Shown here one piece after another: positions 1-8,051 of a stretch of 64,000 bases of DNA. The position numbers and the translations under genes are program-made. The notes under the pieces are model-generated. The model was not told the DNA's origin. It did no database searches and was given only the letters and a program-made list of their open reading frames with translations. This DNA comes from Chryseobacterium sediminis (GTDB taxonomy: Bacteria; Bacteroidota; Bacteroidia; Flavobacteriales; Weeksellaceae), in NCBI RefSeq assembly GCF_008386505.1, contig NZ_VUNZ01000003.1, forward strand, positions 248,001 to 312,000, in the 5' to 3' direction. How positions within the stretch are numbered: position 1 is the first letter of the stretch; each line of letters opens with the position of its first letter.

Positions 1-236
1 GTCAGAGCGATACGGGCTCCATCCAGAGTATATCCTTTTTCTTTTACCAGATGGTAGATCATCTGAAGGTTTTTGATATCTTCAGGAGTGAAATATCGGT
101 TTCCCTTTCTGTTTTTTTTAGGCTTGATAATTGGGAATTCCTGTTCCCAGTAACGTATTAATGAAGTGTTTACATCGAATGCTTTTGCCACTTCTCCTAT
201 AGAATAATACAGTTTATCAGCTAAATTTATTTTCAT
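1..236 (-). CDS. MerR-family transcriptional regulator (partial, cut by window start)
   Basis: The reverse strand encodes about 78 residues from an ATG at 236, beginning MKINLADKLYYSIGEVAKAF; the reading frame runs off the left edge. The segment YYSIGEVAKAF...RYWEQEFP...NRYFTPEDI is the classic MerR winged-helix DNA-binding domain, with the wing at about residues 35-50. MerR proteins bind DNA as dimers and twist the promoter in response to a metal, drug or redox ligand. The effector domain lies outside the window, so the ligand cannot be inferred. The family call is secure and the specific role unknown. Confidence 0.88.
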   Translation of the reverse strand, partial: MKINLADKLYYSIGEVAKAFDVNTSLIRYWEQEFPIIKPKKNRKGNRYFTPEDIKNLQMIYHLVKEKGYTLDGARIAL

Positions 237-402
237 TTTACGACTCCTAAACTTCAAAGATAAAAATTTTTTAAAGTTGTATCCAAATATATTGGAAAAA
301 GTACGTCCTGACTTTCATTTACACTGGTAAATTTATTATAAAATAGCATAGATGAGTTTCTATCAGATGAGAAGAATTGGTATTACCGGTCCTTTTTTTA
401 TC

Positions 403-410
403 TAAATTTG
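403..410 (+). promoter_or_regulatory. Candidate -7 promoter box (TAAATTTG) for the AraC gene at 439
   Basis: TAAATTTG matches the Bacteroidota -7 consensus TAnnTTTG and lies 28 nt before the ATG. No clear -33 TTG element is seen at the expected spacing. Confidence 0.5.
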
Positions 411-438
411 TGAATCTTTACAAGGCATATAAATATAA

Positions 439-1323
439 ATGATGAATCCTATCTCTGTTCTTCATATCGATCTTTTCCAGGCAGGTAAAAATACTTCAGA
501 TTTTTATTTTAATACAATGAAGAATCATTTGGTAGTAGGACATCGTCATATAGAAAAACCTCACAGACATGATTTCTACGCTGCTGTTCTTTTTACTAAA
601 GGAGTAGGGATGCATGAAATCGATTTTCAGAAATATGACGTTTCTGAGGGAAGCCTTTTCTTTCTTTCACCCGGGCAGATTCACAGTTGGGAACTTTCAG
701 AAGATATAGAAGGGTATATTTTCTTTTGCTCTCAGGAGTTTTATGAAATGCATTATGTGAATCAGAAACTGAGGAATTTCCCTTTTTTCGGATCTGTATC
801 TTTTCCCAGAAAGCTTCAGCTGGATGCTTTGGAACTTCAGAAAAATATAACTTTATTTCAGGAACTCGGAGAAGAACATCAGGCTAAAAATATAATGAAA
901 GAAGGACTTATTTTGTCATTGATGTCCCAGATTTTTATTAATTCCGCCAGATTATTTTCAAGAGATTTTGATACACAGGCTTCAGCTGCCGGACTTTCCT
1001 ATTTTAAACATTATCAGGATTTTGAAAATTTGCTTGAACAGCATTTTGCAGAACATAAATCGATTACTTTTTATGCCTCTTTATTAGGTATTTCTTCCAA
1101 ACATCTGAACAGAATTGTGCAGACTGTTGTTCAAAAAACAGCCACAGATGTTATTACAGAAAGAGTAGTACTGGAAGCCAAAAGAATGTTGATGTATCTT
1201 GACGAAACCCTGGTTGAAATTGCTTTCAGATTAGGATATGAAGAATATTCCTACTTTGTAAGAGTATTCCGGAAAAGCTCCGGAATGACTCCTACTCAGT
1301 TTATGAGGAAATATAAGGCTTAA
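439..1323 (+). CDS. AraC-family transcriptional regulator with N-terminal cupin domain
   Basis: This 294-residue protein has an AraC-type layout. The N-terminal half holds a cupin-like sensor with the usual pattern HRHIEKPHRHDFY (about residues 35-47) and LSPGQIHSW (about 76-84). The C-terminal hundred residues are the double helix-turn-helix: SKHLNRIVQ for the first, then IAFRLGYEEYSYFVRVFRK and SGMTPTQF. Proteins of this type sense small molecules through the cupin and activate nearby transport or catabolic genes. No obvious target lies beside it; it is monocistronic between a divergent MerR gene and a convergent ccoG. The function is known only at family level. Confidence 0.9.
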   Translation: MMNPISVLHIDLFQAGKNTSDFYFNTMKNHLVVGHRHIEKPHRHDFYAAVLFTKGVGMHEIDFQKYDVSEGSLFFLSPGQIHSWELSEDIEGYIFFCSQEFYEMHYVNQKLRNFPFFGSVSFPRKLQLDALELQKNITLFQELGEEHQAKNIMKEGLILSLMSQIFINSARLFSRDFDTQASAAGLSYFKHYQDFENLLEQHFAEHKSITFYASLLGISSKHLNRIVQTVVQKTATDVITERVVLEAKRMLMYLDETLVEIAFRLGYEEYSYFVRVFRKSSGMTPTQFMRKYKA

Positions 1324-1432
1324 TGAGTTCAAAGTTCATGGTTTAAAGTTTAATATTGCTGATTATTTTTGTTGTCGGTTACTGGATCTGTTTAGATGAA
1401 CAATTATTTTCTTTTTGTCGTCTGACTCCCAA

Positions 1433-1467
1433 ATTCACTATTCACTTGCGAAGCAAAATTCACCATT
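1433..1467. repeat. 35-bp dispersed intergenic repeat, copy 1
   Basis: The sequence starts ATTCACTATTCACTTGCG and matches 5637-5671 at 31 of 35 positions by eye; all four differences are transitions. It lies in the gap between the convergent AraC and ccoG genes. No ORF covers it. Confidence 0.7.
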
Positions 1468-1537
1468 GATATTTGTTGAGTAGTATCCCTAATCCCTGCC
1501 ACCTAACATCTATCACCTGCCATCTGTCATTTGCAAC

Positions 1538-2980
1538 CTAAAGAGCTAACTTAAACGGTCCTTCAAAAGTCGTTTCAAACGAATCTACTAGTTTCCCTTC
1601 CTCATCAAAAACTCCGATGACCATATTTTGTTTTGAGAACTTAATTTCTTCTTCAGGAAAGGAAATGTTGATGTTTCCTTTCAGGATCTGGTCTCCTTTT
1701 AAGATGATTGTTTCAGAACCGAAATAAGTGATTTCAGCATGAGACGGTGTGATGACTTTAATCTTCAGGATTTTTTTCTCATTAGATTTGTTCAGAAGAG
1801 TGTAAATAAAGGTATTGGTGATTTTACCGTTTTTGACGAAAAATGTAGAACCTGCCGGTTTGATGAATTTCGCTTCCATAGAACCGCGATCATACATTAA
1901 GAACCCAAGAAATCCAATCAGCAATGCCAGAATAACGGTTGTCGCTTTCATTCTAGGAGTAAATTTGAACTTTTCACGGTTTTCAATTTCGGATTCTGTA
2001 GCATAACGCACCAGTCCTTTAGGTAAACCTACCTTTTCCATTACTTCATCACAGGCATCAATACAGGCTGTACAATTCACACACTCCAATTGCTGTCCGT
2101 TTCTGATGTCAATTCCCGTAGGACAGACAACAACGCATTGGTTACAATCAATACAATCTCCCTTACCAGCCGCTTTTCTGTCTTCATTATTTCTCCATTT
2201 TGAACGGCCTTCCCCTCTTTTAAAATCGTAATATACGTTGATTGTCTGTTTATCAATTAGAACTCCCTGAAGTCTTCCGTAAGGGCAAACCAGAGTACAT
2301 ACCTGCTCACGAAGCCATGCAAAAACAAAATAAAAAGTCATCGTGAAAAAGATCATCGTAATGAACTTTAATGGATGTTCTGATGGACCTTCTTGCATGA
2401 TCTGGAAAACCTGTTCATAGCCTACGATATACATAAACATGAAAGTAGAGCAGAGTAGGGAAATCAAAATAAATACGGACCATTTCGTCACTCTTTTTCG
2501 GATTTTTTCAGCATCCCATTCCTGTCTGTCGAGTTTCATCTGCTTATTTCGGTCTCCTTCAATCCAATATTCTATTTTACGGAAAACCATTTCCATAAAA
2601 AGGGTTTGAGGACAAAGCCAGCCACAGAATATCCTTCCGAAAACTACTGTAAATAACATTACAAAAATAACAGAAGTCACCGCACCTAATGCGAGGATAA
2701 AAAAGTCCTGCAGGTAGAAAGGCTGCCCAAGAATAAAGAATTTCCTGTCGATGACATTAATGAGCAGAAAGGGATTATTGTTGATCTTTACAAAAGGCAG
2801 TCCGAAAAATAAGGCAAGAAGAAAATAACTGGTATAATTCCTGTAATTGGTGTATTTTCCTTTCGGTTTTCTGGGGAATATCCACTTCCTTTTTCCGGTT
2901 TCATCCATTGTTCCCACTGAATTTCTGAAATCTTCATTTTCAATTTCCAAAGACTTGATATTGTTGGACTCTGCACTCAT
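1538..2980 (-). CDS. ccoG: Cytochrome c oxidase accessory protein CcoG (FixG/RdxA)
   Basis: This 480-residue membrane iron-sulfur protein belongs to the FixG/RdxA/CcoG family, which takes part in copper handling (Cu2+ reduction) during assembly of cbb3-type cytochrome oxidase. About five hydrophobic segments are visible. The family motifs CGWLCPQT and CTLVCPYGRLQG are present, followed near residues 273-310 by two Cx2Cx2Cx3CP-type clusters (CIDCNQCVVVCP and CVNCTACIDAC) that should bind two 4Fe-4S clusters. The C-terminal 130 residues form the Ig-like FixG_C domain. The usual neighbours ccoN/O/P/H are not in this window, so the gene stands alone. Confidence 0.95.
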   Translation of the reverse strand: MSAESNNIKSLEIENEDFRNSVGTMDETGKRKWIFPRKPKGKYTNYRNYTSYFLLALFFGLPFVKINNNPFLLINVIDRKFFILGQPFYLQDFFILALGAVTSVIFVMLFTVVFGRIFCGWLCPQTLFMEMVFRKIEYWIEGDRNKQMKLDRQEWDAEKIRKRVTKWSVFILISLLCSTFMFMYIVGYEQVFQIMQEGPSEHPLKFITMIFFTMTFYFVFAWLREQVCTLVCPYGRLQGVLIDKQTINVYYDFKRGEGRSKWRNNEDRKAAGKGDCIDCNQCVVVCPTGIDIRNGQQLECVNCTACIDACDEVMEKVGLPKGLVRYATESEIENREKFKFTPRMKATTVILALLIGFLGFLMYDRGSMEAKFIKPAGSTFFVKNGKITNTFIYTLLNKSNEKKILKIKVITPSHAEITYFGSETIILKGDQILKGNINISFPEEEIKFSKQNMVIGVFDEEGKLVDSFETTFEGPFKLAL

Positions 2981-3235
2981 TGTTGTATGCTATAAAACTA
3001 TTTTGGTACTATCTTCAGCAGAATCACACTCTTTTTTGAATTAATTTTTCATTGAAAAAAGTGATGGATTCTGTTACTGCAAAGCTCCGGATTATATCTT
3101 TTTATTACTAATATGATCTACTTCAAAAATAGGACAATTAGGACATTTAGTGCTGGTGTTTTTTATTGTATCAAAACGGGAAAATATTTTGAAACCTGTA
3201 AGTCATATTGTAAATTGCAGGTCTAAAAATGAAGA

Positions 3236-4129
3236 ATGAAGAATATCTTTAAAATAGGCATGATTGGTTTGGTTTTCGCATTGGTAAACTGCCAATCAGT
3301 AAATTCTAGTAAAATGTTTTATGAAGGAGTAAAACCGGAAATGGTTTCAGATACGTTCAGTTTCACAGAAGGGCCATCAGCAGATCAAGAAGGGAATGTT
3401 TACTTTACCGATCAACCCAATGATAAAATCTATTATTGGGACTGGAAAAGCAATAAAGTAATAGAATTCTTAGACAAGACGGGAAGGGCAAACGGAACGC
3501 ACTTTGACAAAGACGGATATTTGATTACCTGCTCGGATGATCAGGGAGAAATCTGGAAAATTTCCAAGGACAAAAAAGTAGAAGTTCTGCTTAAAGGTTT
3601 TGAAGGAAAAAGATTGAACGGTCCCAATGATGTATGGAATGATGAAGCCGGAGGGATGTACTTTACAGATCCATTGTATGAAAGAGATTACTGGATCGGT
3701 TTTAAACAGGAATTACCACACAAAAGCCTTTACTATAGAGACAAATCAGGGAAAGTAACCAAGCTGGATACGTTTACCCAGCCGAATGGAATTGTAGGCA
3801 GTGAAAAACTGAAAAAATTATACCTTTCCGATATTGATGCAGGGAAAACTTATGTGTATGATATACTAGGTGAGGGGAAATTGTCTGAGAAAAAACTGTT
3901 TTGCGAAATGGGATCAGACGGAATGGAACTGGATAAGCACGGAAACCTTTATCTTACAGGAGATGGAGTACATGTTTTTAACCGTTCCGGAAAGAAAATT
4001 TATCATATTTCTATCCCTGAAAAGTGGACTTCCAATGTAACTTTTGGCGGAGAAAATAATAATATACTCTTCATTACCGCTTCAAAATCTGTGTATACTT
4101 TTCCTACCAAAGTAAGAGGAATAAAATAA
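3236..4129 (+). CDS. SMP-30/gluconolactonase/LRE family lipoprotein
   Basis: This 297-residue protein has a lipoprotein-type signal with a Cys at about residue 19 (LVFALVNCQS), so it is probably anchored in the periplasm or outer membrane. The mature part is a six-bladed propeller of the SMP-30/gluconolactonase type: FTEGPSADQEGNVYFTD at the first blade, RLNGPNDVWND in the middle, and DGMELDKHGNLYLTG near the end. These supply the expected Glu, Asn and Asp metal ligands. The family hydrolyses sugar lactones or related esters. The exact substrate is not predictable. An overlapping out-of-frame ATG at 3229 was rejected because it gives no signal peptide. Confidence 0.88.
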   Translation: MKNIFKIGMIGLVFALVNCQSVNSSKMFYEGVKPEMVSDTFSFTEGPSADQEGNVYFTDQPNDKIYYWDWKSNKVIEFLDKTGRANGTHFDKDGYLITCSDDQGEIWKISKDKKVEVLLKGFEGKRLNGPNDVWNDEAGGMYFTDPLYERDYWIGFKQELPHKSLYYRDKSGKVTKLDTFTQPNGIVGSEKLKKLYLSDIDAGKTYVYDILGEGKLSEKKLFCEMGSDGMELDKHGNLYLTGDGVHVFNRSGKKIYHISIPEKWTSNVTFGGENNNILFITASKSVYTFPTKVRGIK

Positions 4130-4135
4130 TATGAA

Positions 4136-4213
4136 TGTCATTGCGAGAAGCATAGCGACGAAGCAATCTCTTTTCATTAAATATGAGATTGCTTCACTTC
4201 GTTCGCAATGACA
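4136..4213. repeat. 78-bp palindromic repeat between convergent genes
   Basis: The left arm TGTCATTGCGAG...GAAGCAATCTC pairs with GAGATTGCTTC...CGCAATGACA. It fills the gap between the SMP-30 stop and the helicase stop, so it may also act as a bidirectional terminator. The outer ends resemble those of the palindromes at 38994 and 42665. Confidence 0.8.
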
Positions 4214-4235
4214 ATAGAGTATTGAGTGGAGGGGG

Positions 4236-5543
4236 TTAGTAAGCGACCTCCATTTTTACTTTCTTCCCTTTCAGTTTTTCGTTTTGCAGCTTTTTTAAAA
4301 CAGCATTTACTTTACTTCTGGAAACGGCAACATAAGACGTTGTATCTTTTACTTCAATCAAACCTATATCTTCTTTCTGAAGTTCTCCTTTTTTGATAAG
4401 ATAGCCCACAACATCCACTTTATTCACCTTATCTTTTTTTCCGGCGCTGATATAAATAGTCTGGAAAGGTGTCTTTTCCGGAACTTTAGTAAATCCGGCA
4501 ACACTCTCTTCAGGAGTATTATTTTTAATGAATGGGAAATTTTCTTCCTCTGTCATAATCAGATATACAAACCCTTTGGCATTCATCCTTGCAGTACGTC
4601 CGTTTCTATGAATAAAAGCATCTTCTTTTGGAGGAAGCTGATAATGTACAATAGATTCTACTTCCGGAACATCAAGTCCGCGGGCCGCAAGATCCGTAGT
4701 AATAAGAATTCTTGCAGAATCATTCCTGAATTTCAGCAATGCGCGCTCTCTTTCATCCTGCTCCATACCGCCATGGAAGGTTTCCCTGTCGATTCCCATC
4801 TGATGAAGAAGCTCAGAAATTCTGTCAACAGCCTCACGGTGGTTACAGAAAATAAGAGTTCTTTTATTTCCTATTTTACAAATTAAATTAAACAAAGTAT
4901 CCAGTTTTTCCTCAGAAATTGTCATTACTTTTCGCAATTGGATATCTGGTTTTACTTCACTGAGTTTTAAAAAGTCAATGGTTTTTTCATTTTTCAGACC
5001 TGTAAATGATGGGATCTCATCCATTGCTGTGGCCGAAGTTAAAATTCTTTGCGAAAGGCCTTTTAATAAGCCTGCAATAAACTCCATATCTTCATGGAAG
5101 CCCAGCTCTAAAGCTTTATCGAATTCATCAAGGACAAGTGTTTTAATCGTTTTCGGATCAAAATTATTATTTCTTACATGATAAGCAACCCTCCCCGGAG
5201 TTCCTATTAAAACCGCAGGAGCTTCAATTAAATTGTTAACCTCGATTTTCTTATCATGTCCGCCATAACAAACAGAGACTTTAAAATCTGTTCCCATTGC
5301 TTTAAAAACCTGTTCAATCTGTAAAGCCAGTTCTCTGGCCGGAACCAATATCAATGCCTGAACCCCCTGGACATTTTTTTTCAGATTCCGAAGAACCGGG
5401 AATAAAAAAGCAAGAGTCTTTCCAGATCCTGTAGGAGAGAGTAAAACAATGTCTGTATTGTTTTCAGACGCATTATAAGTAGATTTCTGCATCTGATTCA
5501 TATCCTGAATCTGCAGCTTCTGGTAGATTGATTGTAGTTCCAT
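4236..5543 (-). CDS. dbpA: DEAD/DEAH-box RNA helicase, DbpA type
   Basis: This 435-residue ATP-dependent RNA helicase has the standard motifs in order: Walker A SPTGSGKT (about 36-43), PARELA (Ia), GTPGR (Ib), DEFD (motif II, where the usual DEAD reads DEFD), SAT (III), TTDLAARGLDVP (V) and HRNGRTARM (VI). The C-terminal 75 residues (TIYISAGKKDKVNKVDVVGY...) match the DbpA RNA-binding domain, which in the family targets 23S rRNA hairpin 92 during large-subunit maturation. A -7 box ends only 4 nt before the ATG, so the message is probably leaderless. The family call is firm; the 23S-specific role is inferred from the C-terminal domain. Confidence 0.9.
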   Translation of the reverse strand: MELQSIYQKLQIQDMNQMQKSTYNASENNTDIVLLSPTGSGKTLAFLFPVLRNLKKNVQGVQALILVPARELALQIEQVFKAMGTDFKVSVCYGGHDKKIEVNNLIEAPAVLIGTPGRVAYHVRNNNFDPKTIKTLVLDEFDKALELGFHEDMEFIAGLLKGLSQRILTSATAMDEIPSFTGLKNEKTIDFLKLSEVKPDIQLRKVMTISEEKLDTLFNLICKIGNKRTLIFCNHREAVDRISELLHQMGIDRETFHGGMEQDERERALLKFRNDSARILITTDLAARGLDVPEVESIVHYQLPPKEDAFIHRNGRTARMNAKGFVYLIMTEEENFPFIKNNTPEESVAGFTKVPEKTPFQTIYISAGKKDKVNKVDVVGYLIKKGELQKEDIGLIEVKDTTSYVAVSRSKVNAVLKKLQNEKLKGKKVKMEVAY

Positions 5544-5547
5544 GGTG

Positions 5548-5555
5548 CAAAGGTA
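5548..5555 (-). promoter_or_regulatory. -7 box (TACCTTTG) of the dbpA-type gene, suggesting a leaderless mRNA
   Basis: On the minus strand TACCTTTG fits TAnnTTTG perfectly. Its last G is at 5548 and the ATG begins at 5543, leaving 4 nt. Transcription would start at or next to the start codon. Confidence 0.55.
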
Positions 5556-5636
5556 GTGAAATAGGCAGTAGATTTTACAAACAGTCTATGGTGAATAGTC
5601 AATTCGCTTCGCTTGCCAATTTTTCAAACCGTTTTC

Positions 5637-5671
5637 ATTCACTATTTACTTGCAAAGTAAAATTCACTATT
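5637..5671. repeat. 35-bp dispersed intergenic repeat, copy 2
   Basis: This pairs with 1433-1467 (four transitions in 35 bp). An imperfect reverse-complement version sits just upstream at about 5588-5620 (GGTGAATAGTCAATTCGCTT), so the two halves can fold into a weak hairpin. Confidence 0.6.
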
Positions 5672-5736
5672 CGTAAATGGATTGTTTATAGTTTGATAAT
5701 CAATTGTATACATATTGAGTGTCTGAAAGTAAAACT

Positions 5737-5768
5737 ATTGTTTATCTCAAATAAAATCTCTATCTTTG
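5737..5768 (+). promoter_or_regulatory. rpsA promoter: -33 ATTG and -7 TATCTTTG, followed by a long leader
   Basis: TATCTTTG at 5761-5768 is a perfect -7 box, with ATTG at 5737-5740 about 20 nt upstream as the -33 element. The ATG of rpsA is at 5891, which implies a 5' leader of roughly 115 nt. The remainder of the 347-nt gap (5544-5890) holds the repeat at 5637 and no gene. Confidence 0.6.
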
Positions 5769-5890
5769 CACCCACTTTTGTGGCGAAAAGGTTTGATGGG
5801 TAAATTACTTAAAATTAATTACTTCCGTATTTTTTAATCCGCATTTATTCAAACCGTTAAAAAAGAAGGAATACAAATTTTTATTAGAAA

Positions 5891-7681
5891 ATGTCAAAAG
5901 AGACAAATTCAGCAGAGGTTTTATTAAACCAAAACGTAGCACCAGAACAATTTGATTGGGATTCTTTCGAATCAGGTCTTGATGCAGATGCGAGAAAAGA
6001 AAAAAGCGATTTAGAAGAAATCTACAACGGATCTTTAAACAACCTAGACGATAACGACGTTTTAGTTGGTAAAGTTGTAAGATTAACTGATAAAGAAGCT
6101 ATCGTAGACATCAACTTCAAATCTGAAGGTGTTATCTCTCTAAACGAATTCCGTTACAACCAAGGCCTAAAAGTAGGTGACGAGGTAGAAGTAATGGTTG
6201 ACAAGAGAGAAGACAAAACTGGACAATTACAGTTATCTCACAGAAAAGCTAGAACGCTTAAAGCTTGGGATAAAGTAAACGAACTTCACGAAACTGGAGA
6301 AATCGTTAACGGTTTTGTTAAATCAAGAACTAAAGGTGGTATGATCGTTGATGTTCACGGAATCGAAGCATTCTTACCTGGTTCTCAAATTGACGTTAAG
6401 CCAATTAAAGATTACGATCAGTTCGTAGGAAAAACTATGGAGTTCAAAGTTGTGAAAATCAACCCTGAGTTCAAAAACGTAGTTGTATCTCACAAAGCAT
6501 TGATCGAAGCAGATATCGAAGGTCAGAAAAAAGAAATCATCGCTCAGCTTGAAAAAGGTCAGGTTCTTGAAGGTACTGTTAAGAATATTACTTCTTACGG
6601 TGTATTCATTGACTTAGGAGGTGTTGATGGATTGATCCACATTACAGACCTTTCTTGGTCTAGAGTGAACCACCCATCTGAAATCCTAGAGGACGGACAG
6701 ACTGTAAAAGTTGTAATCCTTGATTTCGATGATGAGAAAACAAGAATCCAATTAGGTATGAAGCAATTAGAAGCTCATCCTTGGGATGCTCTTTCTGCTG
6801 ACTTGAAAGTAGGTGACAAAGTAAAAGGAAAAGTAGTAGTTCTTGCTGACTATGGTGCATTCGTAGAAATCGCTCCAGGTGTAGAAGGATTAATCCACGT
6901 TTCTGAAATGTCTTGGTCTACTCACTTAAGATCTGCTGGAGATTTCGTAAAAGTAGGTGATGAAGTAGAAGCTGAAGTATTAACTTTAGATAGAGAAGAA
7001 AGAAAAATTTCTCTTGGTATCAAGCAATTGTCTAAAGATCCATGGGAAAACATCGAAGCTAAGTATCCGGTAGGATCTCAGCATGTAGGAACTGTAAGAA
7101 ACTTCACTAACTTTGGTGTATTCGTAGAGTTAGAAGAAGGTATCGACGGATTAATCTACATCTCTGATCTTTCTTGGACTAAGAAAATCAAGCACCCATC
7201 TGAGTTCTGCGCAGTAGGTGATAAATTAGACGTTGTAGTTCTTGAATTAGATATTCAGGCAAGAAGATTATCTCTAGGTCACAAGCAATTGACTGAAAAC
7301 CCATGGGATAAATTTGAAACTAAATATGCTGAAGGAACTATCCACGCTGGTAAAGCTGTAGAAGTTCACGATAAAGGAGCTTCTGTTCAATTCGAGGATG
7401 CTGAGGTTGAAGCTTTCTGCCCTTCAAGATTATTAGAGAAAGAAGATGGATCTAAAATCAAAAAAGGTGAAGATGCTCAATTCAAAGTAATCGAATTCAA
7501 CAAAGAATTCAAGAGAGTAGTAGTATCTCACACAGGTATCTTCAGAGACGAAGAAAAGAAAAACGTTAAAGAATCTTCTTCTAGAAACGTATCTTCTTCT
7601 TCAAACAACGAAGAAAGATCTACTCTTGGAGACATCGATGCATTAGCAGAGTTGAAAAGAAAAATGGAAGAAGGTAAATAA
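5891..7681 (+). CDS. rpsA: 30S ribosomal protein S1
   Basis: This 596-residue protein is built from consecutive S1/OB-fold RNA-binding domains. The repeated signature VxxxxxYGVFVDLGGVDGLIHxSDLSW appears three times in closely similar form (about residues 230-265, 315-350 and 400-440), with more diverged copies before and after. It ends in a Ser/Asn-rich low-complexity tail. S1 brings mRNA to the small subunit; in Bacteroidota, where Shine-Dalgarno sequences are rare, initiation relies more on other features. Codon use is visibly more restricted than in neighbouring genes, as expected for high expression. A stem-loop terminator follows. Confidence 0.97.
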   Translation: MSKETNSAEVLLNQNVAPEQFDWDSFESGLDADARKEKSDLEEIYNGSLNNLDDNDVLVGKVVRLTDKEAIVDINFKSEGVISLNEFRYNQGLKVGDEVEVMVDKREDKTGQLQLSHRKARTLKAWDKVNELHETGEIVNGFVKSRTKGGMIVDVHGIEAFLPGSQIDVKPIKDYDQFVGKTMEFKVVKINPEFKNVVVSHKALIEADIEGQKKEIIAQLEKGQVLEGTVKNITSYGVFIDLGGVDGLIHITDLSWSRVNHPSEILEDGQTVKVVILDFDDEKTRIQLGMKQLEAHPWDALSADLKVGDKVKGKVVVLADYGAFVEIAPGVEGLIHVSEMSWSTHLRSAGDFVKVGDEVEAEVLTLDREERKISLGIKQLSKDPWENIEAKYPVGSQHVGTVRNFTNFGVFVELEEGIDGLIYISDLSWTKKIKHPSEFCAVGDKLDVVVLELDIQARRLSLGHKQLTENPWDKFETKYAEGTIHAGKAVEVHDKGASVQFEDAEVEAFCPSRLLEKEDGSKIKKGEDAQFKVIEFNKEFKRVVVSHTGIFRDEEKKNVKESSSRNVSSSSNNEERSTLGDIDALAELKRKMEEGK

Positions 7682-7705
7682 TCTTTGAACCATTGATATA
7701 TAAGG

Positions 7706-7732
7706 AGCCGCTCATTTGAGCGGCTTTTTTTA
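7706..7732 (+). terminator. Rho-independent terminator of rpsA
   Basis: The stem AGCCGCTC/GAGCGGCT with a 4-nt loop (7706-7725) is followed by a run of T. Confidence 0.9.
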
Positions 7733-8051
7733 TCTAAATATGAAAAAATATGGAATTTGATACTGGAAAAAAATAGCTTTTTCTAAAAAATAATGTAAAG
7801 TATAAAATAAATATTCATTGAAAATATCACATTAATATGTGATTTATTTAATGAAATAATTAAATTAGAAATATTTAAAAATAGGTTAAATATAATGTGG
7901 TAGGCATAAATTTATGATGACATTCTCTTAATTGAGAAATATGTAAAACAATATTAATCTGATGGTTTTGTGTGTATTTATTTATTTTTAAATTTTAAGT
8001 AAAAAAAACATTGAAGGTTTGTGAATTATTTGTAGATTAGCGACTTTAATA
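7733..8051. other. AT-rich non-coding gap upstream of the M36 protease
   Basis: No ORF with protein-like composition is present. An 18-bp dyad, ATCACATTAATATGTGAT, lies at 7826-7843. A weak -7-like TAGATTAG lies at 8032-8039, about 12 nt before the gene. The region probably holds the control sequences of the protease gene. Confidence 0.5.

Noticed and set aside
7826..7843. Classical CRP site
   Set aside because: The half-sites are in the opposite order (ATCACA...TGTGAT) from the TGTGA-N6-TCACA consensus.
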